Assembly (NCBI RefSeq): GCF_000143535.2
Contig: NC_037316.1
Location: forward strand, 2,480,001 to 2,544,000
Source: Botrytis cinerea B05.10
Lineage: Eukaryota; Ascomycota; Leotiomycetes; Helotiales; Sclerotiniaceae
Direction: 5' to 3'
Length of the DNA: 64,000 nt
Below are positions 46,633 to 58,778 of the stretch, one piece after another (position 1 is the first letter of the stretch; each line of letters begins with the position of its first letter). The notes under the pieces were generated by a model. The model saw only the letters and a list, made by a program, of their open reading frames with translations, did no database searches and was not told the origin of the DNA. The position numbers were made by a program, and so were the translations under genes.

Positions 46633-47341
46633 ATTGTGTTATGTTTTGTTGTGTCCTGAATCAATTGCACACCGTAATTTGCATTGCTTGGAGTTTGGAT
46701 ACAGGTATACCGCAAGGTTGGACTTTCATTGAGCATATACCCGTCTACAACGTAGTCTTTGGACTTTTTTTTTCTTTTTGTAGCATCGCATAGCATCGCA
46801 ATATTTTTAGCCTAATTTTGCACCCGCAATATCGGGGATTGCATTATACCCAAACCTTGGAATCTCTTCAGTGATCATGTCTTTGTGCTTCCAACTATTG
46901 CATTCACCCAGTCGCTACCAAGAAGCTTTATTTTCCAGTTCCACCAAACTACCACCCCACCTCACAGAAGATTAGTCATCATGAATTAATATAACTCCAC
47001 CTCGCCCACGACTATCTTCAACTTTCTGAGGGTTGTAGGCTCATTAACGTACTCTCACGAAAAGAAAGCCACCGTGAATACCCAATAATTTCTTTTGTAG
47101 ATTGTTAATACACAATTGGTTTATCCGCCTCGACTGCCCCGCCGTCCGCAGTCATCATGCACGCCCTCGTGCCCGGGCGCTTTCCCGCCCTTTTATCCCG
47201 TGTGCCCTCGATGTTCTCGTCTCATAATACCATTTATAGTCCAGCTTGATCATCATTTATGTGCACACCGTTTGACTCCTCCCCGACCCATTCATTCAAT
47301 TTCACCTATCATCCTGAAATTCAATAATTACTACGTTCACA
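46633..47341. other. Intergenic region, promoter of the large C2H2 gene
   Basis: It contains the 3' flank of the acidic protein gene and a pyrimidine-rich leader before the ATG at 47342. Two copies of 'gcatcgca' near 46783-46800 and a T-run were noticed; no gene was recognised. Confidence 0.5.
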
Positions 47342-50300
47342 ATGGCTTTACCTTCTGCGGGGCAAACATTTCCCACAGCCTTATCGCGGGATGCGGATTC
47401 TTGGTTGTACAACACTGAATTCTTGGGTGTATCACAAGTTTTCTCAAACGATCTGGATGATTTGATGCAGGATGTACCTAATCTTGCATTTTCTAATGAT
47501 CCGATTGAGTCGGGCACAGGGTTCACTCCTCATTTCGTACATGATCTTCATGCTACTCAACTTGAACCGGGCCAGGGCTCATTTCAAGCATTGGTTCCTG
47601 CTCAAGCGCCCCTCAACCATGTGTCGAGTTTCAATAAGGAAGCGAATTCTAAATCTAGTACATCCACAACTGTCACAGATACCTACTTGTTTAGTGCTAC
47701 AAATCGAGTTAAGGGGTCTGCTCGCATAGGTAAAGCCAAAAAGTATTCAAGAGGCGCTAGTGCCTCTAGTATCAGAAAACGAACCAGACAACGGAAGGCA
47801 CATCTGTTAAAAGGATTTGCTCTACTTGAGAAGGCAAGGGAGGCCCTGAAACCTTACTCTGAATTGCCCAGAAACTTCGCCATTTTACTCGAATCTTCAT
47901 TTAGTCAGTTGGAAAAGATTGTCGAAGAGGCCATCTGCTCAGATGACATGTCTGATTCGTCTTCAACTCCAGAATCATCGAATTCGGAGATGGACTCGGC
48001 ATATGAATCAATCTCCGACGTTTCACTGTCGGAAATCACAAACTCTGTGCATGAGGAACAGAACATTAATTTCGAAAGGCAAACTACTGAGCCTACACCA
48101 TCCAGTATTCACGATTCAGAAGTTAGCCAGGGGGAAGAGACACCTAGACCGGTCCAGCCTTCATCGCCTACTTATCAATGTACATACGGATCTAGAGGTG
48201 AACGATGTCAACATTCTACAAGCAGAAAGTCCGATTGGATTCGACACGAAGAATCTGAGAAACATTGGCCTCAGAAGCGTTATATGTGCATGCTCTGCGC
48301 TGAACCAACATCGGACGAAGATCGGAATCCTTGTTGCACTTACTGCCTTTTAGCATTCTCCTCAAATGTAGAAGTGTATAGCCATAGCTTGAATTGTACC
48401 GAAGCAAGGAGGAAAGGCAAAACGTTCACAGGAGCAAAGACGGATCACTTTCAGGCCCATTTGGTTGAAGTTCATCACTGTTCTGGACTTGACGAGATCT
48501 CTGCAGCTTGGACATACAACCATACCACAAAATGGCCAAGATACTGTGGCTTTTGCACATACCACTTCAAAGATTGGGAAGAGAGAAAACATCATGTTGC
48601 CGATCATTTCAAAAGAGGTGCTGACATCTCAGATTGGAATCCCGCATTGCACAACCCCCGACGAAAATCCGCGGATAAGCCAGACTTCTCACCAAGAAGC
48701 GACGATGATGATGATGATGATGACGATAACGACAACGATAATTGGCACCAACATGGCAGAGGAAGGTATGCTACAGAAGAAGCTACGCAAAGCGCCTACA
48801 CCACGGTTAGCAGTGAAATGAACTGTTTTTACCCCCTATCAAACGATAGCTACCTGGACTGGGGTAACAATGTAGTGGGATGGAGCCAGTATAATCTTGA
48901 TTCGAAGGAACGTTACTCGAATTCACTTATGAGCCGCGTCAACATCCCTCGGAAAAGTCGACAGGGGATGAAACGAAAACATTCTGACTATGGCGCCTAT
49001 GAACCCGAATTCATTAGCGACTCATATTCTACTGACCATGCTTTAAGCTACAACTCAACCAAAACAGTGTTGATGCACTTCCAAGGCACCGCATCTGCGG
49101 CAGCGGCCCAAACGGGCAAATGGACCACTTACAGCTACCATCATTCTCAACTTCTTCCTAACAGTAATGCAACTATCTCCTACATAGATGGATCTGACGC
49201 TACGTCTTGGATTTATCCGCCGAAATCTACTACGGCCCTTGAGACAGTCAATGATGCGTACGTGAGAAGAGATGATAGATCGCATCACAGAATAAGTCCG
49301 GAAAACTTTAGAATCAAGAGGGCACTTCCGAGAGTCATACATAATTCAGAAAGGTATGTTGTATTGAGTTCCAGGAGGTCTTTACTAATAGCCAAAACAG
49401 TCATAGAAGTCATCGAGAGTATGACAACTCTTATTCCCATTCAAGTTGTTCAAGAGAGCTTGGGCAACGTTTTGCCTGGAAACAACATCGGCTAAACGTG
49501 AATGCCAACGGAGACAGAAAGCCTCGCTTTGAATGCAGCTGCTGTAAACGCTGTACTGAATGTTTCACCGGCAAAGATAATATTAGTGGCCATTACATAT
49601 CCGCTCAAATACAACATTTTAAAGACCATCTGAAATCTCACCATCAAACAATGGTTGGAGTTGGAAAACTTCTGCTTTCTGTAACAAAAAACTCAAGGTT
49701 TGATAATCATCAACTCAAGCTTGATCCTCATGTCCGAGCCAAAGAATTGAAGTTAGAATTGAAGTTGTGGTCTGATCAATTTTATCTCCCTCCCGGGAAG
49801 TGTGGAGATGAAAGTTTTCTTGAATGTTCCTACAAAATCTCTTGGGGAGATATTGGAAGTTATATTTTTGATCCTCCTAATTGCTTTTCGAGCAAAAAAC
49901 AGACTTGTGGACCAGGACAACGATTGCAGGAGCATTTCTCTGGAGATAAGTGCTGTCGGAATCACAATAGGGCGATTTGGCATTTCTTTGAAGAGAAGTG
50001 TTGTCGGAAGCACAATAGTGCCATTGGACATTCCTGCAAAAGAAACTTCAATTGCCCTAAACACCAAGGATTTAAAGATCAACGTGGATTGGGCCCCAAC
50101 ATTTTTCTTTGGGATTGTGCGAGATCATCTGGGGTTACCGAAGAGCAATTGACTTGGATCATCCAACCGAATTTCAAGCCTTTCGGTATCACATCAAACC
50201 GACCAAGATATCAAAAGGCGAAATCAGAGTTTCCACAGTCGGTGGCACTTGAAAGATATCTTTCTGATTACAACCGGTCCGAACACCTGGCGTACCTAGC

Positions 50301-50508
50301 TTCCCGTCGTATTAGTTGTGATGCAAGCGACGGTTCGAATGCATCGATTGAAACTCTCAGCTTCACATGTAGCGGAGCAACTCTCTCTGTGCAAGTTAAA
50401 CAAGGAAAATGGTGCTGTTTGTTCAGATTGCCTAAAGAATTGAACGTAGGACTTACAGTTGACGATCTGCGAGCAACATTCGATGGCCAAGATGTGGATA
50501 CGCATTAG
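47342..50508 (+). CDS. C2H2-type zinc-finger protein with internal 16-aa repeat
   Basis: Two frames join across a 47-nt intron (49354-49400, phase 2) into one 1039-aa protein. The join restores a continuous Ser/His-rich reading (HRSHREYDNSYSH) leading to the CSCCKRC segment. The first 270 residues are Ser-rich and disordered with a basic helix (KAKKYSRGASASSIRKRTRQ). About 280-425 carries fungal C2H2-like fingers: CTYGSRGERC...DWIRHEESEKH, a Cys-rich block, and YCGFCTYHFKDWEERKHH. A run of aspartates follows near 455-468. The second exon has CSCCKRCTEC...HFKDHLKSHH and a repeat rich in CC-x3-HN. The last 130 residues are compact. It may be a DNA-binding regulator. The target is unknown. Confidence 0.8.
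49930..50077 (+). repeat. 48-bp tandem repeat, about three diverged copies, in coding sequence
   Basis: Units starting HFSGDKCCRNHNRAIW and HFFEEKCCRKHNSAIG are 48 bp apart, clearly related in DNA as well as protein; a third, weaker unit begins HSCKRNFNCPKHQ. Frame is kept. Cys/His spacing suggests a duplicated metal-binding or disulfide element. Confidence 0.8.
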
Positions 50509-51867
50509 CTTTTAGGGGGCGTAAGAAACTTCAAGTTGGTTCTTACCACCTTTCCTGTTGACATTAGCACAGCTGTACCGGAAGATAGCAGTAAGGATGT
50601 AGGAAATTTAGAGTGATAAACCATTCTGGCAGTCGGCTTATCAAAATTCGGTTTCGGACGTTGTTTGAAGGATACCATGAGCATAGGTGTTGGATTTTAT
50701 TAGGAGTCAACGGGCATATTTCATGATGATGGAATTAGAAGTCCTTTTGTTTAATGCGGGAACATTTTATGAACAAACTGGGAATTAGAGCAAGAATTTA
50801 GCATGGTGTTAAAGGGGTTAAGTATACTGCAGAGGAGTACATTTGATATTAATCAAAAGAAAATTCTAGAACATCAAGAAATGAACATAGATCTGGTTTT
50901 TGTTTGTCTAGTTTGTCTTGAGATGATGCTTCACTTTGGGAGTGATTGCTTATGCGTTGAGTAGACATTTGTAGGCGTGAGTAGGCGTGAGCAAGCGTTT
51001 CTGATTTGTTTGCACTGCTTCCTGTATTTAATCCACTCACCATTCCCGGCAGTTGCCAATAATTCAAGAACCAACAATCAAAAGAGAATTCAGATTCTCT
51101 GAATATATGTTATTTTCTGAAGATAGTCTCTTCATGAGCTTCACTAGTAGGGAAGCTATGAATGACAGGACTGATTGTTAAATATGGAGTTGCATGGTGA
51201 ATTGACAGAACCACATTTTCCTACGATTTCTGTGGGAGATAGATGATTCTCAATGAGATTGAAGTTCCTTTATCTATCTAATATAGAACCAAATAATTGT
51301 GATTCAATTTCTTTTCTTTTGATATTCAATGTTCTGAGGTGACGAACTTGCGTCATAAAAAAAATGATGCTGGCACAGCCAACTCTGGCTTTTTTCAGAC
51401 CTAGAACCAATTCTGATAGCCATTGAAATGAAACGACTAATAAAGACTTATTGATTTATAACCTTGGCATTAACAGGTCCGGCCACTAAGTAACATTAGG
51501 AAATTCCATTTTCTTACTATTGTAATGAACAATAGGTTCGGAATGAATATTTCAATGTGGAACATGGTTCTTAAGTTAGGCTAGTAGATACATAATCTCG
51601 TTTAATGTTTTGAGTTCGCATTCGCCTAGAGACTGGAGACTGATACAGCGGATCGGGGTTATATAAGGTTCTTGGGACTTACAGTTTGGAACTTATAATT
51701 TACAACTTACAAATACAATCTACAACTCGACTTCCAAACTTACAACTACAAGTTACAATTTACGATTCACAGGTTGCAACTTTCTCTCAAACTCGAAACT
51801 ACTTACAATACATCCAAAACATCCGGACCGTCTTTAGATCTTCTTTAGACTTATTACTTTTTACATT
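50509..51867. promoter_or_regulatory. Intergenic region and promoter of the first F-box-like gene
   Basis: No gene is supported. TTATATAAGG at 51659-51668 is a good TATA box about 200 bases before the ATG at 51868. A leader rich in ACTTACAA-type words follows and is listed separately. Confidence 0.55.
51673..51785 (+). repeat. Degenerate ACTTACAA-type repeats in the 5' leader
   Basis: Between the TATA box and the ATG, words such as acttaca, aacttataatt, acaacttacaa, acttacaactac and aagttacaattta recur with about 10-12-base spacing. They lack G almost entirely, giving an unstructured leader. Confidence 0.6.
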
Positions 51868-53095
51868 ATGGACAGCAATCCAGAGACTCAAAGCATCGAT
51901 TCTATCTCGCAAGAAATGGAACTTCTTGCAATGGATCCCGCAGACCAAAGAATCGCCCGTGAATCTGAACAACAGAACACCGAAGAGTATGCCGCCAAGA
52001 TAGCCTTGGAAACATCTCTACCAGATGCGGATACCAGTCCCACGACCTTGATTTCTGGATCTCAACAAGGTAGCGTACTCCTTTGATGCTTGACTGTTGA
52101 TTTCTGTTTTGCTAATGAGAAACTTTACCATAGTTGGACAATCGAGTCTTTTACCCGAGATCATTTATCACATCATCAAGTTTCTTGATTTCGAAGATGA
52201 TGTCCCAACCATAATCTGTGTCGCTCTGGCATCGAAACTTTGTCGGGATCTTGTAGCAACACTCATTGGACTGCATTTCACACCCCCAGGAGAAGAAAGG
52301 GAAGAAAAATGGTTTCTCATGGGCCGTAACGAGCCATGGAATCTCACTCTCAAACAGAGGTTGGAGCTCGCACCTCTGTTGAAGGACTGGGCTGGAGTTA
52401 ACTACAGACCTGCCGATCCCAAGACCATCACAGTCTTAGGTTTAGCTCCACATGATCAGCGATTTTGGGAGGCACCAAATGTCATGCTACTGTCCCGTGC
52501 AGCGTATGGCGATACATGGATGCAAGAATTCGCCTTGCCACAACGACATGCGGACTACCATAATATGATCTTGCCGTTCACGTACAATTTCGTGCCACAC
52601 ACGCCATACTTTCCACCTCCGCTGCGCAACAAAGTCAACTGGTACGAGGAAATGGCAAAACTTATTGTCCATGAATATATCATGGGTGAATGGAATGAAG
52701 AAGGCAACACCCATATTGGTGCCTGGTTCGACCCTGAAAGAGTGGTGTGCGCTCCACCATATGACTCCAGGGGCTTGTGCAATGCGCGGCGAGAATTCTG
52801 GTCAGAATACATGCACAGCAGCTTGAGAGCTTGGGTTCACCACGAAGGACCATCAAAGTTTGAAGGCATGGGAGACGGCAATGGCTTCATTGTGTCAAAT
52901 GAGGACAGTCTCGTGAAAGTTGCATATGATATTCGGGTGAGACCCCATCCATGGACCTACAATGGTCGGGATAACTTTCACCGTTCGATATGTCTTGAAG
53001 AGGGCGCCACAACTAAGCAGATGTTGAGGGCTATTGAGAAAGACATCATCTATTCCTGGGGCCCATTAACTTGGGAGGAAGATGACAGTGATTGA
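51868..53095 (+). CDS. F-box-like family protein, copy 1
   Basis: Exons 51868-52069 and 52134-53095 join in phase 1 (64-nt intron) to give 387 aa. The first 67 residues are acidic and disordered. Exon two opens with the box: SLLPEIIYHIIKFLDF, then DDVPTIICVALASKLCRDLV, a Pro-Glu/Ile start followed by a hydrophobic helix pair as in F-boxes. Family motifs follow: LELAPLLKDWAGVNYRP, NVMLLSRAAYGD, VNWYEEMAKL and FWSEYMHSSLRAWVHHEG. It ends KDIIYSWGPLTW. F-box proteins link substrates to SCF ubiquitin ligases through Skp1, but Skp1 binding here is only inferred. Copy 2 just downstream is its closest relative: same ending and same WYEEMAK and SSLRAWVH motifs. Confidence 0.8.
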
Positions 53096-53461
53096 GTCGA
53101 GCACGCTTTCGCTTTGTTTGGGAGTGATACGTTTGATAAGGAAGGATTAGAAGAAGTCTAGCACAACTTTATCACCGTTTAGTATAGTCCTCCAAAATGC
53201 AACTGTTTCATAACAAAAAGAGTTTCAATCATTGTGAAGTCCATGCAGTTGTATTTAGGCCTAAACGCTACATAAAAATTATATGCAAATAGTCTGTGTT
53301 GAATTAAATAACCGAGGAGCTTCTTCTCCACATGCTTGTGACCCAGCAACCAGATCCCTTCTACAACCTTACTCGGATCTCCTGCACTTTTCAAAATACA
53401 AAGTGAGAAATCTGTGTGGTTTCAGTCCACCCATTTACATCCAAAAATAAATGAATTCACA
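53096..53461. other. Spacer between F-box-like copies 1 and 2
   Basis: 366 bases, promoter of copy 2. Nothing else was recognised. Confidence 0.5.
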
Positions 53462-54614
53462 ATGGATATTTTCGATCAAGATTTAGCCACCCAAAACTCT
53501 GGAGATATGAACTACAACAGCAAGACAAGTATGGCAGTGGATGCCTGCAACAATACTGCAGTCACTAATAGAATGGAAGTTAATCCTTCATCTCAAAACG
53601 GTACAATATACTTCCATCTCTGTCCTTCTACTTTCAAGTGACTAATAAGATATGATCTTCCTCGCAGATCAAAAGCGAATCGTTCCACCTGAGATTGTTT
53701 ACGATATCCTCGATATCCTGTACAGAAAACATGATGTGCCGACAATATGGTGCATTGCTCTCTCCGCTCGAGTTTACTATGATTACATTGCCAAATTTGG
53801 CTATCAATATAGACTTCGTCTTACCACAGAGGAAAAGAGAGAGCTAGCTCCACTTCTAAAGAACTGGATGGGAAGTCAATACCGAATCATGCGCTCAAAG
53901 ACCATTGACACCATCGACGCGGCACTTTTATTCCGTAACAATACCATGTTCATCTCCCGCAAAGTCTATGGTGATACAAACGCAAAGGAACGCGCTTTGT
54001 GCCAGAGATTTGAAGATTACGATAGCTTCAAGGCTCCGTTGAGGTGTTCAGTCTACTTCTCTGCATTCTACAACGACCTTCATGTTCCAGATCCAACCAG
54101 AAAGGGAACAGACTGGTATGAAGAGATGGCTAAGTACTTGGTGCTTTACATTACCCAGAATTGGGACAAAGGCAGTGGACACCCAATCAGTTCCTGGTTC
54201 GAGAGTCGAGAATCGCCAGAGTATCCTGCTCGTCAACACTTTTGGCAAGAATACATGCGCAGTAGCTTGCGAGCATGGGTCCATTACGAAGGAGAAGATT
54301 TTGGTGGTAAACCTCCCCAGAAAAAATTTTCACGTACTAAATATGGTCAATGCAATCTGCCATATTCGATGAAGCCGGACTGGACTTATAATGGGCTTGA
54401 TAATCAATATAGGGGCCAATATATACAAGAGGGCCAAAGCAAGGAGCACATCATGCAGATGATACCGAATCACAATATTCTTAAATGGTTGCTGCATCAT
54501 GATGGAGAGGGCTGGGTTTACAAGGCTATCTGTTTTCCGAAAGGGACTTCAATGAGAGAAGTGCTGAAAACTTTTGAGAGAGATATTGAGGAGTCTTGGG
54601 GTCCATTAGATTAG
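53462..54614 (+). CDS. F-box-like family protein, copy 2
   Basis: Exons 53462-53600 and 53668-54614 (67-nt intron, phase 1) encode 361 aa. The intron stands at the same place as in copy 1, directly before the box: DQKRIVPPEIVYDILDILYR followed by HDVPTIWCIALSARVYYDYI. Then RELAPLLKNWMGSQYRIM, TMFISRKVYGDTNAKERAL, TDWYEEMAKYLVLY, and HFWQEYMRSSLRAWVHYEG. It ends RDIEESWGPLD. The tail repeats a small element: DWTYNGLDNQYRGQYIQEGQ resembles copy 1's WTYNGRDNFHRSICLEEG. Tandem orientation and spacing of 366 bases support recent local duplication followed by divergence. No signal peptide or known catalytic residue is visible. Confidence 0.8.
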
Positions 54615-55412
54615 AGATATGAAGTTTGTAGGAGAGCGGGTCAAACTTCTTGTTCCCCCATGTTTCCAAGAGTTTTACACACAGGCAGTTTGGGAGGAGG
54701 TTAGCATCATGAGTTGGCTCGACTCATGTATAATTAGCAATCTGATAGGGTATGATTCGAATTAATACGATATACCGAGCTTTTCCAGAAACTTTGATGT
54801 GGGATAGTGCCTTGAGTATGATTAGTTTTATGTTTTGATCTGGGAGTCAAGCAACAAACTGCAGATGCCTGCTCACGTTGCGGACAGTAAAAACACGTTT
54901 CATCAATTTGGCACAAGAGCTTGTATGTGATTTTACACCTTTATTGTTCTGAACCTATCTATTTCGCAATGCCATCCGTGTAGCACGCAGGTCCCGAACC
55001 TGAAAATGTATGTTTCTGAACCATATTATCACTTTATTGTGAGGAATCAATAAGTACGGTTGTTCTATCTATCAGCCTGTCCTGCAGAAACTTTTGATAT
55101 GTAACATAATTGATGAATTGAAAGACCCTACTCTATCCCCTGATTTCATCCTGACGACACACAGAAACGGTAAGATGGCATCACAGACTATTGAAAGGGG
55201 AAGGAGAACACTTCAAGAGTTGAATGTCTCCAGCCAGCCAGCCAATTAATCAAAATCTGAGAATCGGACAAGGAAACCAAATCAGATAATAAAGGATCTC
55301 CAGCTACTTTGAATAAAGCGCTTAGTACTGCACGACATGTAGTATTGATATCTTTGATCTCAATCTTCGTACCATGACCAGTATCCCTCATTACATGCAG
55401 TACCATCTAGTT
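54615..55412. other. Convergent intergenic region
   Basis: Copies 2 (plus) and 3 (minus) end towards each other. Nothing was recognised. Confidence 0.5.
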
Positions 55413-56261
55413 TCATGGCTTCCCAAACATATTTTCCAAATCTCTCACTTGCCTTTTTAGATCCTTTACCTCTGTTGTATCTTTGTCGTCCTCTTCACGT
55501 ACCCAGAACCACAACGGACCTCGAACATACGAAATTGAGATTCTATACGGAAGGTATCCCAGGCGACTATCATGCAATACAGGATAGAGTTGTTTATATC
55601 TCTCGCAGCTGGCGATTAAATTGAGTAATTCCCGTGCGGCTGTGGGATACCATTGAATACCCATCCCATAGGGATTCGACAACGTCTTAAGTATTGGGGA
55701 ATGAAAAGGTACCTTTGGTGGCCACCTTTTAAACGGGAAATTTTTCCAATGTCGGACTCTCTTTGAAAGTGCATGTTCACGAGAGTCGATGACATCGTCA
55801 TCATCATCGGGTAGATCTCCGTATATCTTGCGATGCAAAAACATGATCTGGCAGCCTTTCGTCTCGTCGAGGAAGAGTTCCGAGACCTGGCGATAGTCAG
55901 GACCAATCCATGTCTTCAGGGCCTTTGTGAGTCGTCTCATGCTGTATATGTCAAGAAAAGGTTCTTCCAAGGAAGTTGGGAAACATAATGAGGTGGCTGA
56001 TCTTTGTTGCATAGGATATTGTGCTTTTAGGAAGTCCCAGTATATACGTGCAGTAAGACCGAGGCATATTATCGTTGGTCGATTCGATTTCTCGTCGTCG
56101 GCTTCTACCATGACTTCGATGAGCCGGAGAATGATCTCAGGTAGTAAGAGCTGTTTGCTGTGGGGCGTAGCCGCTGTCATTGTCGTGATCGATACTTTAT
56201 CTGCGTTTGGATTACCGATTATTGGAGTATGGATGTCGAATTTGATGGAGCTTTGCGCCAT
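55413..56261 (-). CDS. F-box-like family protein, copy 3
   Basis: A single exon of 282 aa from the ATG at 56261 (the frame runs on to a TTG). The box is KQLLLPEIILRLIEVMVEADDE with a small insertion, then RPTIICLGLTARIYWDFLK. Next come RLTKALKTWIGPDYRQV, IMFLHRKIYGDLPDDDDD with an acidic insert, and YGMGIQWYPTAARELLNL. The C-terminus ends in a coiled-coil-like EVKDLKRQVRDLENMF rather than the tail of copies 1-2. Unlike copies 1, 2, 4 and 5 there is no intron before the box. It is the shortest copy, with a short disordered start. Confidence 0.75.
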   Translation of the reverse strand: MAQSSIKFDIHTPIIGNPNADKVSITTMTAATPHSKQLLLPEIILRLIEVMVEADDEKSNRPTIICLGLTARIYWDFLKAQYPMQQRSATSLCFPTSLEEPFLDIYSMRRLTKALKTWIGPDYRQVSELFLDETKGCQIMFLHRKIYGDLPDDDDDVIDSREHALSKRVRHWKNFPFKRWPPKVPFHSPILKTLSNPYGMGIQWYPTAARELLNLIASCERYKQLYPVLHDSRLGYLPYRISISYVRGPLWFWVREEDDKDTTEVKDLKRQVRDLENMFGKP

Positions 56262-57205
56262 GGCAGATGCAGTTGACCAGTTTCTTTTCTCTCTTTTATT
56301 GAAAACCAAAAGTAGGTGGTCGAATTATTGGTTGTGTGGGTTGAGAAGAAAGATAGCTTGAAGGACTGGTTACGAGTTTCGTCAAGAGATACGGTGCATT
56401 TGTCGCATTAAGATTTCATGGAGATTCCAATCAATTCCAAGTTTTACCAGGTAATAGAGACCGTCTAGTTAATCAATATCCTAACCAATGTGCAGCTCAA
56501 GATAAACAACCTGAAACCGGAATAGGAATAGTGTCGGGTTCGGCTAAATCTAAAGCCAGCCGAGCTGTATCAAAGAGCTAGAGAATTAAACAGTGGAGAT
56601 TGGGATATATGCCAAGAAAGAAGTTATGAGAAACCTATTAGTTTATTCGAGGAAAGTTGGCAGTACATAAACACAATACATAGGAAATGAGAGTGTAATT
56701 TTCATCATGATCAATTCCAACTAATTGAAAGAAATAGAGTGTCTTACTTTGCTTAACTGTCTACGTCGTTCTCAAATGCATGATTTAGCTTAGCTAAGTT
56801 TGTCCTAATTTAGAGCAGCTCATGTTCAAGGCTCATGGGTGGGTTTCTCGAAGTCAAGCTCAATATTTCACATCAACAGCTATGAGGCCCTTTGAACAGC
56901 ACTGATGAGGTCTAAATTTACATTTATTGAGATTATTTATTAGCATATAAAAGGTAAAACAACAACATATCCTATTGATTCCTGCTCCATCAATGTGCTT
57001 TGCTGTTACATCTCTCTTGTCCACAATTATCACTCATCAAATCCGACATCTGGCATCTGGCATCTGAATCCATCGTAACGTACAAGTCACTGTATATGAA
57101 ATCAGTCTACTTAAAAGTTCATTAGCTATAATGATATGGAAAGAAAAATGCTATTATATAGAGCATGACAACCACTTACTTATTTGGGCAACTTGAGCTT
57201 CACAA
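56262..57205. other. Intergenic region, copy 3 promoter
   Basis: About 0.9 kb upstream of copy 3 and downstream of the small basic gene. It has a short triple ATCTGGC repeat near 57046. No gene was recognised. Confidence 0.5.
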
Positions 57206-57956
57206 TCAGTTAATCTTTTCCTCTGTAGCAGAGCTTGTTGATGCAGTTGCACTTGGGGTATATTTCATTCTGAACTTCATTTTAATTCTTTGAGGGTCCT
57301 TGATCTCACTTGTGCTGGTAGTTGTGAGCTCTGAAGAAGTTGAAGAAACAGTTGGAATGGTAGCTGACAAACAATTAGTAAATCAACTCAGGCAGAGATT
57401 TATTCAAGAAAGATCATACCCTTTAGACGGACTGAAGATGGGGTTCCAATTGGATCACGTCCAGTTTTGCTGCCCGTTGCCTTTTTCCATTGCTTTCTCA
57501 AGCGTCTTTCCTTCTGTTTGTTTCCATTCATATAATCCAGTCCTTGTTGATCCAACCTATCCAGAACTGCCAGGGACATCTCTGCCTCTCTACTAGAAGT
57601 GCCATCTTTCCCTGTTTTTGACGTTCCTCTGTTTTGAGACACGCTTTGAAGCGATGATAGAGAATCTTTAATCTTGTTAATAATCAGGTAGAAGCTAAAG
57701 AAAGATAAAGGAACCTACCACATTTCAGGATGATTATCAAAGATTTAGGAGTGTGAATAATATGACTACCATCCTCATTTTGGTTCAGTTTCCTGCGTTT
57801 GTTGGGAATTTGACTTGAGAGACTCTCTTCAAAGTCCTCAAGTTTGCGTTTTTTTGTGAATGGGGCTTCTGTGTTTAAGGAGGTTTCTTGATCAACCTGC
57901 TCAGATTGTGGATGTGAACCAAAGGTAACCCTTTGTGCTGATACTTCGTTTCCCAT
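57206..57956 (-). CDS. Small basic protein of unknown function, three exons
   Basis: Exons 57956-57719, 57665-57420 and 57363-57206 join in phase 1 each to give 213 aa. No exon alone looks like a gene; together they give one open frame to a TGA. The protein is rich in Lys, Arg and Ser, with nuclear-localisation-like patches (TKKRKLEDFEES, PNKRRKLNQ, KQKERRLRKQWKK). A short hydrophobic piece SLIIILK follows exon one's basic region. The end is Ser/Thr-rich and contains RIKMKFRMKY. No domain was recognised. It sits inside the F-box-like array and has no visible relation to it. Confidence 0.6.
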
Positions 57957-58778
57957 TTTCTATTGAGGATTGTATGTTAATAAAGTGGGAGGCTTGCCTG
58001 AAAAAAGAATTGTAGACTGGATAGAAAAGTGATCAAAAATTTGGTGAAATCTGGTGTTTTTGGAAGGTTAAAGTTGGTGCAGGAGAAAGTCAACTTTGGC
58101 TAACCCATTCGGAGCTCCGGGAAAAACAGCCACAAACTTCCGGTCTCATTAAATGATTTAAATTCACTACATATGATAAGATTAAGTAGATTGCTTCTTT
58201 GAACTTGTCTGTTTCAAAATCGCATGAACTACTTGATACAATGTCGACAAATGCATTGTCTTGATCAGTCTCCAGATCTAGAGATATGGAATTATGCCGA
58301 GATTCGCCTTTGAATTATTATAAAAAATGTTACAATAAATTAATCTTACTCTGTTGTTGAATTAATACTATATATGAAGTATATAATAGAAAGGAAAAGT
58401 GGTACAGAATTCTAGTGTAACAACTTGTTGAGAGAAAATGCTACTCCGGTACCAAGCGCGTGCTTCTAGCACCAGACTGAAGCATTTTTTGAGTGAATTT
58501 CAATGTCAGGTTTCCTAGCAGAGGCTCATGAAAAATTCTTTTATTGATATTAGACATTGGTTGGAGATAAAATTAGCTTAGGTTCCGGCCTTTTTAATAG
58601 CCGAGCATCCTTTCATAGGCTAAATTGACAGGTATATGGTTCGTTTGTCTTGTATTTTTGTATATTTGAGAGTGATCTTAGCTTGTTGAATCTTCTGATA
58701 GATAAAGGTATGTAAGAAACTCCCCTTCCTAAGAAACAACACTCCCTTTCAAGGTTTCTTGGTCTAATTTCCTGAAAG
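57957..58778. promoter_or_regulatory. Divergent promoter region, small basic gene / F-box-like copy 4
   Basis: About 820 AT-rich bases between two outward-facing starts. Nothing specific was recognised. Confidence 0.45.

Noticed and set aside
49498..50508. Separate gene in the second half of the C2H2 locus
   Set aside because: It starts without an ATG and joins in phase 2 to the preceding frame through a standard 47-nt intron, so it is an exon of the same gene.
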